A stretch of 64,000 nucleotides of DNA from Clostridiaceae bacterium Marseille-Q4143 (GCA_018228645.1 CP073693.1:1988253-2052252), one strand, 5' to 3'; positions 42,361 through 51,749 are shown, counted from the stretch's first letter. The notes: generated by a model not told the origin, from the sequence alone. Numbers and translations: made by a program.

Positions 42361-43584
42361 ATGAAAGAAAAGAAGAAACTGTCCCTTGCAGCGCAGATAT
42401 TTATTGCGTTGGTACTTGCTATTATTGCAGGTCTTTTAATGCAGAATTATGCAGATTTTGCAAATTCCTACATTAAACCATTCGGAACTATTTTCCTGAA
42501 TCTGGTGAAGTTTATTGTTGTACCGATTGTATTATTTTCCATCATGTGTGGTATCATTTCCATGAGTGATATCAGAAAAGTAGGATCCATTGGTCTGAAA
42601 ACAGTTGTCTATTATCTCTGTACCACTGCATTTGCGATTGCCTTTGGCCTTTGCGTTGGAAATCTGTTTAAAGGAATGTTCCCGGTAGTTGCAACGACGG
42701 ATCTGGTATATGAAGCTTCTGAACCGGTTTCCTTTATGGACACGATTGTTAATATTTTCCCGTCCAATTTCTTTGATCCGATGGTAAATGCCAATATGCT
42801 GCAGGTCATTGTCATGGCAATTCTCCTTGGATTTGCCATTATCCTGGTTGGAGAAGAAAAGAACAGCCGTGTGATTCAGGGATTTCAGGATCTGAATGAC
42901 ATTTTCATGAAATGTATGGAGCTGATTTTAAGACTTTCTCCTATCGGTGTATTCTGTCTGCTGTGTCCGGTCATTGCAGCCAATGGTCCGGCAATTATCG
43001 GTTCACTGGCCATGGTGCTTCTGGCTGCTTATATTTGCTACATCATTCATATGGCAGTGGTATATTCTCTGACGGTAAAAGCAATCGGCGGTCTGAGTCC
43101 GCTTGATTTCTTTAAAAATATGTTCCCGGCCATGATTTTTGCATTTTCCAGTTCTTCTTCTGTAGGAACACTTCCCATCAATATGGAGTGTGTGGAGAAG
43201 ATGGGAGTATCCAAGGAAGTATCTTCTTTTGTACTTCCCCTGGGAGCAACCATTAATATGGATGGAACTGCGATTTATCAGGGCGTCTGTGCCATTTTCA
43301 TTGCATCCTGCTATGGTATTCAACTGACACTGCCGCAGATGCTGACCATTATTCTGACTGCAACGCTGGCATCCATCGGTACTGCAGGTGTTCCGGGAGC
43401 CGGAATGGTGATGTTGGCCATGGTGCTGACTTCTGTCGGACTTCCGGTGGATGGTATTGCCCTGGTAGCAGGTGTGGACCGTATTTTTGATATGGGACGT
43501 ACCGTTGTAAATATTACCGGTGACGCTTCCTGCTGTGTAGTTGTACATAACCTGGAAAAGAAAAAAGAAATGAAAAATAATTAG
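42361..43584 (+). CDS. Dicarboxylate/amino acid:cation symporter (DAACS family)
   Basis: 407 residues from ATG 42361. Hallmarks are a serine-rich hairpin AFSSSSSVGTLPINMECVEKMGVS, the NMDGTAIYQGV motif in TM7 and GVPGAGMVMLAMVL in hairpin 2, with VDRIFDMGRTVVNITGDA in TM8. These are the GltP/GltT/SstT signatures. It takes up glutamate, aspartate, serine or dicarboxylates with Na+ or H+. Arg in the TM8 DRIFDMGRT segment is typical of amino acid substrates, but exact specificity is open. Confidence 0.93.
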   Translation: MKEKKKLSLAAQIFIALVLAIIAGLLMQNYADFANSYIKPFGTIFLNLVKFIVVPIVLFSIMCGIISMSDIRKVGSIGLKTVVYYLCTTAFAIAFGLCVGNLFKGMFPVVATTDLVYEASEPVSFMDTIVNIFPSNFFDPMVNANMLQVIVMAILLGFAIILVGEEKNSRVIQGFQDLNDIFMKCMELILRLSPIGVFCLLCPVIAANGPAIIGSLAMVLLAAYICYIIHMAVVYSLTVKAIGGLSPLDFFKNMFPAMIFAFSSSSSVGTLPINMECVEKMGVSKEVSSFVLPLGATINMDGTAIYQGVCAIFIASCYGIQLTLPQMLTIILTATLASIGTAGVPGAGMVMLAMVLTSVGLPVDGIALVAGVDRIFDMGRTVVNITGDASCCVVVHNLEKKKEMKNN

Positions 43585-43642
43585 TTTTATGTTATGATTC
43601 CTTTATTGAATGAAATTTGAAAGATAGAGGAGCAGATGTAAC

Positions 43643-45130
43643 ATGCCAGTATTTGATTTTAACGACGTATCCGATGAGAGAAATCATGCGGAGTGTACGT
43701 ATACAACCTTCCGTTCCGATGCAGGAGAGGCAACTCCGGAACAGCCGATCCTTCTTCTGGATAACCACAGCAGACAGTGGAAGCATCATTCTATCGGTGT
43801 CTTTACCAACCCGGTGAAACGTTCTTCCTTTGAATTTGAAGAGGAAGACGGCAAGTTCAGCGCAGATATTCTGGAGATTGATGCCAGATTTGTAAGCCTT
43901 TTACGCTGGCTTGGCGAGAACCACATCAATGTGCGTCTGTCCGGTAAGAATCGGGAGGATGGATATGCTGTTTACAAGATTCGTGAGATTGCATTTGGCG
44001 GCGGCACCAAGTTATCCGCAGAGGATGGATTTCTGCAGTTTATGATGGATCGTCTCTTTGCCAGCCATGCGCCGGAGGAGATCGAAGAGGATGAGGATTA
44101 CGAGGAAGTAGGAGATGAGATGAAACTCACCAGCCTGCAGAGCATCACAGACTTCATGACTTGCGCCGGAAATACCATGCCGGAAAATATCCGCCTGTGG
44201 GCCAGAAGAAACCTGGCTGTGGCCCGTTCCCACGAGGTGTCCCCGGAAGAGAGAAGACATGCACAGAGAGCACTGTCCATTATGATGAATGTACAGTGGA
44301 AAAATAATTATTTTGAAGCCATTGATCCGGAAGAAGCCAGAAGAATTCTGGATGAAGAATTATACGGTATGGAGCGGGTAAAACAGCGAATTATCGAGAC
44401 CATTATTCAGATCAACCGCACCCATACTCTTCCGGCGTATGGGCTTCTGCTGGTGGGACCGGCGGGAACCGGAAAATCCCAGATTGCCTATGCAGTAGCC
44501 CGGATTCTGAAACTGCCGTGGACGACCCTGGATATGAGTTCCATCAATGATCCGGAGCAGCTGACCGGAAGCTCCCGTATTTATTCCAATGCAAAGCCAG
44601 GTATTATTATGGAAGCCTTTTCAGCAGCAGGAGAGTCCAATCTGGTCTTCATTATCAACGAGCTTGACAAAGCTGCATCAGGAAAAGGCAATGGAAATCC
44701 GGCTGATGTACTTTTGACACTTCTTGATAACCTTGGATTTACGGATAATTATATGGAATGTATGGTGCCGACAGTCGGTGTGTACCCGATTGCGACTGCC
44801 AATGATAAATCCCAGATCAGTGCGCCTCTCATGTCCCGTTTTGCAGTGATCGATATTCCGGATTATACGAAGGAAGAGAAGAAGATTATTTTCTCCAGAT
44901 TTGCACTGCCGAAGGTACTGAAGCGGATGAGCCTGAAGAAAGAGGAGTGTATTGTCACGGAGGAAGGACTGGAAGCGGTAATGGACATTTTCGCCCATAC
45001 ATCTGGTATTCGGGATCTGGAGCAGGCAGCAGAGCATATTGCAGCGAATGCGCTCTATCAGATCGAAGTAAATCATGTAGCTTCTGTCTCCTTTGACGGA
45101 ACCATGGTAAGAGAATTACTGGCACAGTAA
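43643..45130 (+). CDS. Lon-like AAA+ ATPase lacking the protease domain
   Basis: 495 residues. The AAA+ core in the C-terminal half has Walker A LLVGPAGTGKSQIA, Walker B LVFIINELDKAASGKGNGNPADVLLTLLD, which follows Lon in layout and length, and an arginine-finger region MSRFAVIDIPDYTKEEK. It ends after the small helical domain (SGIRDLEQAAEHIAANALY) where Lon would continue into its Ser-Lys protease. The first about 200 residues are unlike the Lon N-domain. It probably remodels proteins without degrading them. No partner is evident; the next gene is a FadR-type regulator 22 bp on. Confidence 0.8.
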   Translation: MPVFDFNDVSDERNHAECTYTTFRSDAGEATPEQPILLLDNHSRQWKHHSIGVFTNPVKRSSFEFEEEDGKFSADILEIDARFVSLLRWLGENHINVRLSGKNREDGYAVYKIREIAFGGGTKLSAEDGFLQFMMDRLFASHAPEEIEEDEDYEEVGDEMKLTSLQSITDFMTCAGNTMPENIRLWARRNLAVARSHEVSPEERRHAQRALSIMMNVQWKNNYFEAIDPEEARRILDEELYGMERVKQRIIETIIQINRTHTLPAYGLLLVGPAGTGKSQIAYAVARILKLPWTTLDMSSINDPEQLTGSSRIYSNAKPGIIMEAFSAAGESNLVFIINELDKAASGKGNGNPADVLLTLLDNLGFTDNYMECMVPTVGVYPIATANDKSQISAPLMSRFAVIDIPDYTKEEKKIIFSRFALPKVLKRMSLKKEECIVTEEGLEAVMDIFAHTSGIRDLEQAAEHIAANALYQIEVNHVASVSFDGTMVRELLAQ

Positions 45131-45152
45131 GGAACTGGAAAGGTAAAGACAG

Positions 45153-45857
45153 ATGTTCACAGAAATTCGAAAAGAAAACCCCTTTCAGGAAATTATTGAT
45201 CAGATTCTTGAAAATGTGCAGTCAGGAAAGCTTCATAAGGGAGATGCGCTCCCGGCAGAGCGGGTCATGGCAGAGTCTCTTGGAATCTCAAGACCTATGC
45301 TGCGGGAGGTGCTGCGGGCGCTGAATATTCTCGGTGTGATTACAACGGTACATGGCGGAGCCAATTATATTTCCGAGAATCTGGAAAACAGCATGATCCG
45401 GCCCCTCTCTATTCTGTTTCGGCTGAATAACAGCAGCGTTTATCAGAATCAGCAGCTGCGTGCTGCGCTGGAAGTAGAATGTGCCATATTGGCAGCCAGG
45501 AACTGTTCTCCGGTGGATGCAGCGGAATTGCAGCTGATTATTGCAAAGCTGGATGCTTCCCAGGATGAAAGTGAGCGGGCAGATCTTGACCGACAGCTTC
45601 ATATCAAGATCGGAGAGATGGCGAAAAATCCCATGATTTTCGGAGTCATGAGTGCTTCTGCCCAGTTGACGGAAAATATTATCACCGGCATCCGGGCTTA
45701 TATCATGCAGAAGCAGCAGTCGGTGGCTCATGTGGATGAGCAGCACCGGAATCTGGTCAGTGCCATCATCAGCCATGATGAAGAGCTGGCAGAGAACTGT
45801 ATGAAAGAGCATATGCGGACCATAGAAAATTATATCAAAGAAATCTCTGGTATGTAG
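45153..45857 (+). CDS. FadR/GntR family transcriptional regulator (FCD domain)
   Basis: 234 residues. The N-terminal GntR winged helix is IIDQILENVQSGKLHKGDALPAERVMAESLGISRPMLREVLRALNILGVI; the C-terminal FCD domain has a metal/ligand site with Asp and His residues (LDRQLHIKIGEMA, HVDEQHRNLVSAIISHDEELAENCMKEHM). FadR-group members often sense small organic acids such as lactate. The operator TGGT-AAT-ACCA before the next gene fits this group, so it probably controls the dehydrogenase gene. Confidence 0.92.
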   Translation: MFTEIRKENPFQEIIDQILENVQSGKLHKGDALPAERVMAESLGISRPMLREVLRALNILGVITTVHGGANYISENLENSMIRPLSILFRLNNSSVYQNQQLRAALEVECAILAARNCSPVDAAELQLIIAKLDASQDESERADLDRQLHIKIGEMAKNPMIFGVMSASAQLTENIITGIRAYIMQKQQSVAHVDEQHRNLVSAIISHDEELAENCMKEHMRTIENYIKEISGM

Positions 45858-45917
45858 AAAATGAGAAAGAGAATGATTTGCGGAGTATAAAGATTCCGTA
45901 AATTATTCTTTTTTTTA

Positions 45918-45946
45918 TTGTATTTTTACATATGAAGTGGTATAAT
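45918..45946 (+). promoter_or_regulatory. Promoter of dehydrogenase gene
   Basis: TTGTAT (45918-45923), a 17-bp spacer and TATAAT (45941-45946). Confidence 0.75.
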
Positions 45947-45957
45947 CTGTTCATAAA

Positions 45958-45970
45958 TTGGTAATACCAA
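45958..45970. promoter_or_regulatory. FadR/LldR-type operator
   Basis: TTGGTA-A-TACCAA is a perfect palindrome containing TGGT-N3-ACCA, the core recognised by FadR-group regulators such as LldR. It starts about 12 bp after the -10, where a bound repressor would block initiation or early elongation. Confidence 0.7.
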
Positions 45971-45984
45971 AAAGGAGAACGAGT

Positions 45985-47115
45985 ATGGGGTATGTAAAAT
46001 GGAGTTATCAGGTATTAGAGAAATTTTGTTATGAAGCATTTCGCGCTTTCGGGTTCAGTGACGAAGAAAGCAAGGATATTGAAGATGTACTTCTGATGGC
46101 GGATCTTTATGGAATTGAGAGTCACGGTATGCAGCGTATGGTGCGCTATCACAAGGGAATTGAAAAAGGAACCATCCATCCTCAGGCAAAGCCGGAGGTG
46201 GTATTTGAAACACCAGTATCCGCAGTGATCGACGGACACAATGGCATGGGACAGCTTATTTCCATCTTTGCCATGAAGAAGGCCATTGAGAAGGCGAAAA
46301 CTACCGGTATTGGCATGGTAACTGTTCGGGAATCCAACCATTTTGGCATTGCGGGGTATTATGCAAAGATGGCAAGTGATGAAGGCCTTCTTGGAATGGC
46401 ATGTACCAACTCAGAAGCAATTATGGTACCGACCTTTGGCAAGAAAGCCATGCTTGGCTCCAATCCAATTGCAGTCGCTATGCCTGCAGAACCTTATCCG
46501 TTCCTTTTTGACTGTTCTACTACGGTGGTAACCAGAGGAAAGCTGGAGATGTACAACAAGATGGGCAAAGAGCTGCCTCACGGATGGGCACTGGGAAGCG
46601 ACGGACAGGAAAGTACCAGCGCACCGGATGTGCTGGCAAATATCGTCGGCAAGAAGGGCGGTGGAATCATGCCTCTTGGCGGCGACAGGGAAGTGAGCGG
46701 AGGCCATAAAGGTTATGGTTACGGTATGCTCTGTGAGCTGTTCAGTTCTATCCTTTCCATGGGAGTAACTTCTGATAAATGCTGTACCTTCCCGGACAAA
46801 ACCGGTATCTGTCATGGATTTATCGCAGTGAATCCGGCAGTCTTCGGTGATCCGGAAGCGATCAAAAAGCATTTTTCAGATTATCTGGAAGCATTACGGG
46901 AGAGCCCGAAAGCAGACGGAGCAGAGAAAATCTATACTCACGGAGAAAAAGAGGTTCTGGCTCAGAAAGATCGTATGGAACATGGCATTCAGGTCAATGA
47001 TAATACTATGGCAGAGCTGGCAAATCTCTGCGATTACCTGAAACTTGATTTTTCTTCTTATTTTAAGGATTATCAGCTGCAGCGCGACAGCAAGTTTTTT
47101 ACCGGAAATTATTAA
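45985..47115 (+). CDS. Malate/L-lactate/ureidoglycolate dehydrogenase family (Ldh2) oxidoreductase
   Basis: 376 residues from ATG 45985 with AAAGGAG upstream. Family motifs are MADLYGIESHGMQRM, TVRESNHFGIAGYYAKMA, SEAIMVPTFGKKAMLGSNPIAVAMPA and GGHKGYGYGMLCELFSSIL. The fold is unrelated to classical LDH and uses NAD(P) with 2-oxo acids; members act on malate, sulfolactate, 2,3-diketogulonate or ureidoglycolate. The regulator next door and its operator suggest induction by a hydroxy or keto acid. Substrate not determined. Confidence 0.92.
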   Translation: MGYVKWSYQVLEKFCYEAFRAFGFSDEESKDIEDVLLMADLYGIESHGMQRMVRYHKGIEKGTIHPQAKPEVVFETPVSAVIDGHNGMGQLISIFAMKKAIEKAKTTGIGMVTVRESNHFGIAGYYAKMASDEGLLGMACTNSEAIMVPTFGKKAMLGSNPIAVAMPAEPYPFLFDCSTTVVTRGKLEMYNKMGKELPHGWALGSDGQESTSAPDVLANIVGKKGGGIMPLGGDREVSGGHKGYGYGMLCELFSSILSMGVTSDKCCTFPDKTGICHGFIAVNPAVFGDPEAIKKHFSDYLEALRESPKADGAEKIYTHGEKEVLAQKDRMEHGIQVNDNTMAELANLCDYLKLDFSSYFKDYQLQRDSKFFTGNY

Positions 47116-47136
47116 GCTGCAGAGTTAATCATAAAT

Positions 47137-47185
47137 CCGCAGGAATGCGTGGAAACACGCAGACCTGCGGTTTTTTTATTTTTTT
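47137..47185 (+). terminator. Terminator of dehydrogenase gene
   Basis: CCGCAGG (47137-47143) pairs with CCTGCGG (47164-47170) around an inner GCGTG/CACGC stem, followed by a long T tract. Confidence 0.92.
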
Positions 47186-47212
47186 GCCACAACAGCCATG
47201 AAAAATATCTGT

Positions 47213-48313
47213 TTAAGGTTTACGAATTAATCCATAGACCGTAATCAGAATCGCAACCGGGCACATGATCTGCAGCACCGGAAGGGACATAGTAAGAATA
47301 AAGTTCAGTCCGGCACTGGAAATGACGAAGCTGGACACTGCAAAAATGATCAGCCATGCCACATAAGAAATCTTCGGAAGCAGCTCATGGAAGAAAGTGG
47401 CACAGCAGCAGAGAAGTCCTACGCATACGTTAAAACAGGCGATGAAGAAAATAGCTCCGATGATCAGCTGCCCATAGATGCCGTAGCATGCTTTGACAGC
47501 CCAGGTCAGGATTTCTGCACCGTTCTGTGCGCCCGGAAAATCCACACTGCACACGGCTCCAATATAGGAGGTGGCACCGTAGACGATGATCAGCATGACA
47601 CCGGCCATGATGCCGGCGCGAATTGTCTCGGAAGCAACTGCTTTTTTATCTGTAATGCCAAAGGACCCAATGTTCATGGAGATAACTGTGCCGAAGTTGT
47701 AGGCGGCCAGAATGTCCATGGTCTGGTAGCCGGTGATAAATCCGCTGCGGATGGGGTGCCCTGCATAGTAGGCATTGGGTGCGGCAAAAAGTGCCGGCAG
47801 TTTTACGAGGACGCCGAAAAAGGTTACGGCAATCAACACCAACAGGACCGGCGTCATGATCTTCCCGAGCAGGTCTTTTAAATGGGTCGGTTTCAGCGCA
47901 ATCACGATAGCTACTGTGAAAAATACAAAGGAGTAAACGCAGCGGATCAGGAATAAAGTCTGATCACTGTTGTGAAGAAACGGAGCCACCGCCATCTCAA
48001 AGCTGGTGGATGCGGTTCGCGGAATAGCCACGCAGGGTCCGATCATCAGATGAACAAAGACGGCGAACAGGATAGCCAGTACCGGATGAATACTGCCGAC
48101 CAGATTGGTGAGTCCATCGTGCCGGGCCACAGCCATGACAGACAGGATCGGCAGCAGGACAGCTGTCAGACCTAATCCTGCCATGGCAATAAGGGTGTCT
48201 CTTCCCGCCTGCGCCCCCAACAGAGGCGGGAAAATCAGGTTCCCGGCACCAAAAAACATGGAAAATAATGTAAATCCAATGATGCACCGATGTTTCATGG
48301 ATAAGTTCTGCAT
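47213..48313 (-). CDS. brnQ: Branched-chain amino acid carrier BrnQ, short form
   Basis: 366 residues from ATG 48313 with AGGGAG upstream. BrnQ signatures are FGAGNLIFPPLLGAQAG, VALTFLI-like early helices, and FFIACFNVCVGLLCCCATFFHELLP in the second half. It imports leucine, isoleucine or valine with a cation. BrnQ proteins are usually about 430 residues with 12 helices; this one stops at VAILITVYGLIRKP, one or two helices short. The gene runs cleanly to a stop before a strong terminator. Confidence 0.88.
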   Translation of the reverse strand: MQNLSMKHRCIIGFTLFSMFFGAGNLIFPPLLGAQAGRDTLIAMAGLGLTAVLLPILSVMAVARHDGLTNLVGSIHPVLAILFAVFVHLMIGPCVAIPRTASTSFEMAVAPFLHNSDQTLFLIRCVYSFVFFTVAIVIALKPTHLKDLLGKIMTPVLLVLIAVTFFGVLVKLPALFAAPNAYYAGHPIRSGFITGYQTMDILAAYNFGTVISMNIGSFGITDKKAVASETIRAGIMAGVMLIIVYGATSYIGAVCSVDFPGAQNGAEILTWAVKACYGIYGQLIIGAIFFIACFNVCVGLLCCCATFFHELLPKISYVAWLIIFAVSSFVISSAGLNFILTMSLPVLQIMCPVAILITVYGLIRKP

Positions 48314-48407
48314 AAAATCTCCCTCTTTTCCAATATGCTTCTTTTCAGTATAAACAGAAAATGAAAATAATTCAAGCTGCAATATTTATAAATGAGCTGA
48401 ATTAATA

Positions 48408-48437
48408 TTGTGTAAGATGCACAGGTATGCGTATAAT
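48408..48437 (+). promoter_or_regulatory. Promoter of SprT-like gene
   Basis: TTGTGT (48408-48413), an 18-bp spacer and TATAAT (48432-48437). Confidence 0.65.
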
Positions 48438-48458
48438 AGGAGCCATGGAGGAAGAGAC

Positions 48459-49166
48459 ATGCTGGATAGAGAAATGTTATATGAGGCTCTTCATAAAGAA
48501 ATTCCGATTCTGACTACACAGATCAGGAAACTTTATGCAGAGCTGGATCAAAAATTCCATCTGGAAGGGGCGAAGGTGCCGATGACGTTCGGAATGGACC
48601 GAGATTGCCTTGGCTCTTATACGCAGGCAGGAGGCGGAGAACGGGAACATTTTCATTTTTCCCTGCTGTTTGTGGGATATTCCGTGGAACATCCATTAAG
48701 CCGGGACGACCGGATGGATTTATATAAACATGAATATGCCCATTATATGCAGGCACATATGAAGATTCCGGAGAAGTACCAGTGGCAGACGGGAAAGCAC
48801 GGAAGCGCCTGGAAATACTGCTGTTCTCTGGTTGGAGCGGCGCCGACGCCTTATTATAAAGCCGGGGAAGCGCTTATGAACCATGACTATGACAAGGTGC
48901 TGAAATCGAAGATTCACGACCACACGGTTCCTATGCGGGATCATTACCGTCGGGAGCAGGAATATAAGAAAACCAGAGACAGCAAGGTGCAGTATCAGGT
49001 GGGCGACAGTGTGGAACATCCGAAATTCGGAGCTGGAAGCATCGAGAAAGTGGAGCAGCGGGCCGGTGGTGTCCATCTGCATATCCGGTTTGAGGATGGA
49101 GTACGAAAGATGGATCAGAAATGGGTGCTGCAGACCACCCGTTATCGGAAAGCAGGTGACAGATGA
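48459..49166 (+). CDS. SprT-like zinc metalloprotein
   Basis: 235 residues from ATG 48459 with GGAGG 7 bp upstream. The metalloprotease motif is KHEYAHYM (HExxH) followed by HGSAWKYCCSLVGAAP, which supplies the third ligand His and resembles SprT/Spartan proteins. A C-terminal segment, YQVGDSVEHPKFGAGSIEKVEQ to LHIRFEDGVRKMDQKWV, resembles the Tudor-like GTG/UvrD-tail module (DxVxHxxFGxGxV). Cellular role unknown. It overlaps the amidase gene start by 4 bp. Confidence 0.75.
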   Translation: MLDREMLYEALHKEIPILTTQIRKLYAELDQKFHLEGAKVPMTFGMDRDCLGSYTQAGGGEREHFHFSLLFVGYSVEHPLSRDDRMDLYKHEYAHYMQAHMKIPEKYQWQTGKHGSAWKYCCSLVGAAPTPYYKAGEALMNHDYDKVLKSKIHDHTVPMRDHYRREQEYKKTRDSKVQYQVGDSVEHPKFGAGSIEKVEQRAGGVHLHIRFEDGVRKMDQKWVLQTTRYRKAGDR

Positions 49167-50215
49167 TGAAACAGAAAATGGTGATGTGCCTGCTGGCGGG
49201 CGTACTGGTGCTGGGAATAGGCGGCTGCGGAGCGCAGGAGGTGGAGGTGCCGGAAGTGGAAAATGTAGAGACTGCGGAGGAAGAACCTGTGCCGGAGGAG
49301 ACAGCGGAAGAAGAAGGTGACGAACAGGAGAAGACTGATGCAGAAGATCAGTTGAAAGAAGTCCCAACGGTGGATGATGCAGCAGAATCGGGAAAAACCG
49401 AACCGGAAGAAACCGAACCGGAAGAAACCGAAGCGGCATCTGCCTCGGTGGTTTATGAGGATGCCAGTCAGATCACCCTTGATCCCTCCTGGACTTACGC
49501 GGACCACTCGAAGATCAATTCCGGTGCGGCAGTGCTTTATAAAGCTGCGGAGAACCGAAAAGAAATCGTGGTAGGTGTCAATGCCGGACATGGCACTTCT
49601 GGCGGTACAAAGGTGAAGACTCTGTGCCATCCGGACGGTTCCGCCAAAGTGACCGGAGGGACCACCGCAGCCGGAGCGACAGAGGCTGTCGCTGTATCTT
49701 CTGGCATGACGTTCAACGATGGCACACCGGAGAGCAGCGTCACTCTGCGGATGGCTCAGATCTTAAAAGAGAAGCTGCTGGCAGCAGGATATGATGTTCT
49801 CATGCTTCGTGACGGGGATGATGTACAGCTTGATAATGTGGCACGTACGGTTATCTGCAACAACGCAGCAGACTGCCATATTGCCCTTCACTGGGATGGG
49901 GACGGGCTTAATTATGACAAAGGCTGTTTCTACATCTCCGTACCGGACGGTCTCAAATCTATGGAGCCGGTGGCCTCCCACTGGAGCGAACACAATGCAC
50001 TGGGTTCAGCCCTTGTGGAAGGACTGCGGGCACAGGGCGCGAAGATCAACGGCGGCGGAAGTATGAGCATTGATCTGACCCAGACTTCCTACAGTACGAT
50101 ACCGTCCGTGGACATGGAGCTTGGAAATGCCTGCTCTGACCATTCGGACAGCGTGCTGGACCTTTTAGGCAATGGACTGGTACAGGGTGTGAACAGTTAT
50201 TTTGGACAATCGTAA
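49163..50215 (+). CDS. N-acetylmuramoyl-L-alanine amidase lipoprotein (Amidase_3)
   Basis: 350 residues. The lipoprotein signal LLAGVLVLGIGGC is followed by an acidic Glu/Pro linker with a near-exact EETEPEETEPEE repeat to about residue 90. The zinc amidase domain has ligands in VGVNAGHGTSGG (His), GATEAVAV (Glu) and HIALHWDGDG (His), and catalytic Glu in VDMELGN. Standard members have SIHAN where this has ALHWD. It would cleave the stem peptide from muramic acid outside the membrane. It is coupled to the SprT-like gene. Confidence 0.87.
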   Translation: MMKQKMVMCLLAGVLVLGIGGCGAQEVEVPEVENVETAEEEPVPEETAEEEGDEQEKTDAEDQLKEVPTVDDAAESGKTEPEETEPEETEAASASVVYEDASQITLDPSWTYADHSKINSGAAVLYKAAENRKEIVVGVNAGHGTSGGTKVKTLCHPDGSAKVTGGTTAAGATEAVAVSSGMTFNDGTPESSVTLRMAQILKEKLLAAGYDVLMLRDGDDVQLDNVARTVICNNAADCHIALHWDGDGLNYDKGCFYISVPDGLKSMEPVASHWSEHNALGSALVEGLRAQGAKINGGGSMSIDLTQTSYSTIPSVDMELGNACSDHSDSVLDLLGNGLVQGVNSYFGQS

Positions 50216-50223
50216 TTTCACTC

Positions 50224-50252
50224 TTGTATTCAAAAATAAATACTCCTATAAT
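50224..50252 (+). promoter_or_regulatory. Promoter of uracil-permease-like gene
   Basis: TTGTAT (50224-50229), a 17-bp spacer and TATAAT (50247-50252). Confidence 0.75.
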
Positions 50253-50302
50253 AACAGTTAAAAAGGTCAAATTAACCAAGCCAAAGAGGAAAGGAAAAAG
50301 TT

Positions 50303-51685
50303 ATGAATGAGTCCAATGATGTAATTCGCGATGCCAGACAACTGGGTGTGCCTAAAATGCTCATCCTTGGCCTTCAGCACATGTTTGCCATGTTCGGAGC
50401 CACCATCCTGGTGCCGATTCTGGTCAACAGCTATTTTGTGGATGCCTGCGGAGAGGGACCAACCCGTGGTCTGACCGTAGCAGTTACTCTGTTCTGTGCC
50501 GGATTTGGTACGTTATTGTTCCACGTGTGTGCAAAATTTAAAGTTCCCGCATTTCTGGGTTCTTCCTTTGCATTTTTAAGTGGATTTTCCACCGTTGCCC
50601 ATCTGGATACCGGCATGTATGCGGGAATGAGTGCGAACGACAAGGCTGCCTATGCCTGCGGAGGTGTGGTAGTGGCAGGTCTTTTGTATCTGGTACTGGC
50701 ATTGATTATCCGTATGGTAGGTGTAAAACGTGTCATGAGATATCTCCCGCCGGTAGTCACCGGACCGGTTATCATCTGCATCGGTTTAAGCCTTGCATCC
50801 TCTGCCATCAACAATGCATCCACCAACTGGTTCCTTGCTTTTGTGGCACTGGCCGTGATTATTGTATTTAATATCTGGGGAAAAGGAATGTTCAAAATCA
50901 TCCCGATTCTTATGGGTGTTGTCATTTCCTATGCAGTAGCACTGTTTATGAACATGATCGGCATCAGCAATCCGGACGGTTCTGCTATCCTTGATTTCTC
51001 TGCCATTGCCTCTGCAGGTATTGTGGGAATTCCGCCTATTCAGATCTGCAAATTTGACGTGACGGCCATCTTAGTTATGGCACCGATTGCCATCGCAACA
51101 ATGATGGAGCATGTAGGTGATATGTCCGCAATCTCAGCAACTGTTGGAGAAAACTATCTGGCAGATCCGGGTCTTCACAGAACCCTGCTTGGTGACGGAC
51201 TTGCGACCTCTCTTGCCGGATTCCTTGGCGGACCTGCCAATACCACTTACGGTGAGAATACCGGCGTTCTGGAGCTGAGCCGTGTGCATGACCCAAGAGT
51301 TATCCGAATTGCTGCGGTATTTGCAATTATCATCAGCTTTATTCCGAAGGTATCTGCCATTATCAGTACCATGCCGGCTTCCATCATCGGAGGCGTCAGC
51401 TTTATGCTCTATGGTATGATCTCTGCGATCGGTGTCCGCAACGTGGTAGAAAATAAAGTTGATCTGACGAAATCCAGAAACCTGATTATTGCAGGAGTTA
51501 TCTTTGTGTGTGGTCTTGGATTCAGCAGCGGACTGACCTTCACCATCGGTGGAACTTCCATCACCCTGACTGCTCTGGCTATTGCAGCTATCGCAGGTAT
51601 TGTTCTGAACATCATTCTTCCGGGTAATGATTATGAATTCGGTGTGAATACTTCCGGTGATGAGAACAGAGGTATTCACGCATAA
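50303..51685 (+). CDS. NCS2 nucleobase:cation symporter, uracil permease type
   Basis: 460 residues, about 14 membrane segments. NCS2 motifs are LGLQHMFAMFGATILVP near the N-terminus and GGPANTTYGENTGVLELSRVHDPRVIRIAA, the latter in the form seen in UraA/PyrP uracil permeases. The Glu in TM8 (MMEHVGD) and in TM10 (YGENTG) bind substrate in UraA. Given the downstream purine hydroxylase operon, a broader pyrimidine/purine range is possible. It has its own promoter. Confidence 0.9.
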   Translation: MNESNDVIRDARQLGVPKMLILGLQHMFAMFGATILVPILVNSYFVDACGEGPTRGLTVAVTLFCAGFGTLLFHVCAKFKVPAFLGSSFAFLSGFSTVAHLDTGMYAGMSANDKAAYACGGVVVAGLLYLVLALIIRMVGVKRVMRYLPPVVTGPVIICIGLSLASSAINNASTNWFLAFVALAVIIVFNIWGKGMFKIIPILMGVVISYAVALFMNMIGISNPDGSAILDFSAIASAGIVGIPPIQICKFDVTAILVMAPIAIATMMEHVGDMSAISATVGENYLADPGLHRTLLGDGLATSLAGFLGGPANTTYGENTGVLELSRVHDPRVIRIAAVFAIIISFIPKVSAIISTMPASIIGGVSFMLYGMISAIGVRNVVENKVDLTKSRNLIIAGVIFVCGLGFSSGLTFTIGGTSITLTALAIAAIAGIVLNIILPGNDYEFGVNTSGDENRGIHA

Positions 51686-51749
51686 CTTATTTATAAGAAA
51701 AACTAATAAACGTTAAGTAGGAAAAATAAGGAAACATGCCATTGACCAG

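Noticed and set aside
47213..48313. BrnQ gene as a frameshifted pseudogene
   Set aside because: The frame is intact over all conserved helices and the stop lies just before a strong terminator, so a short natural form is more likely than a recent break.
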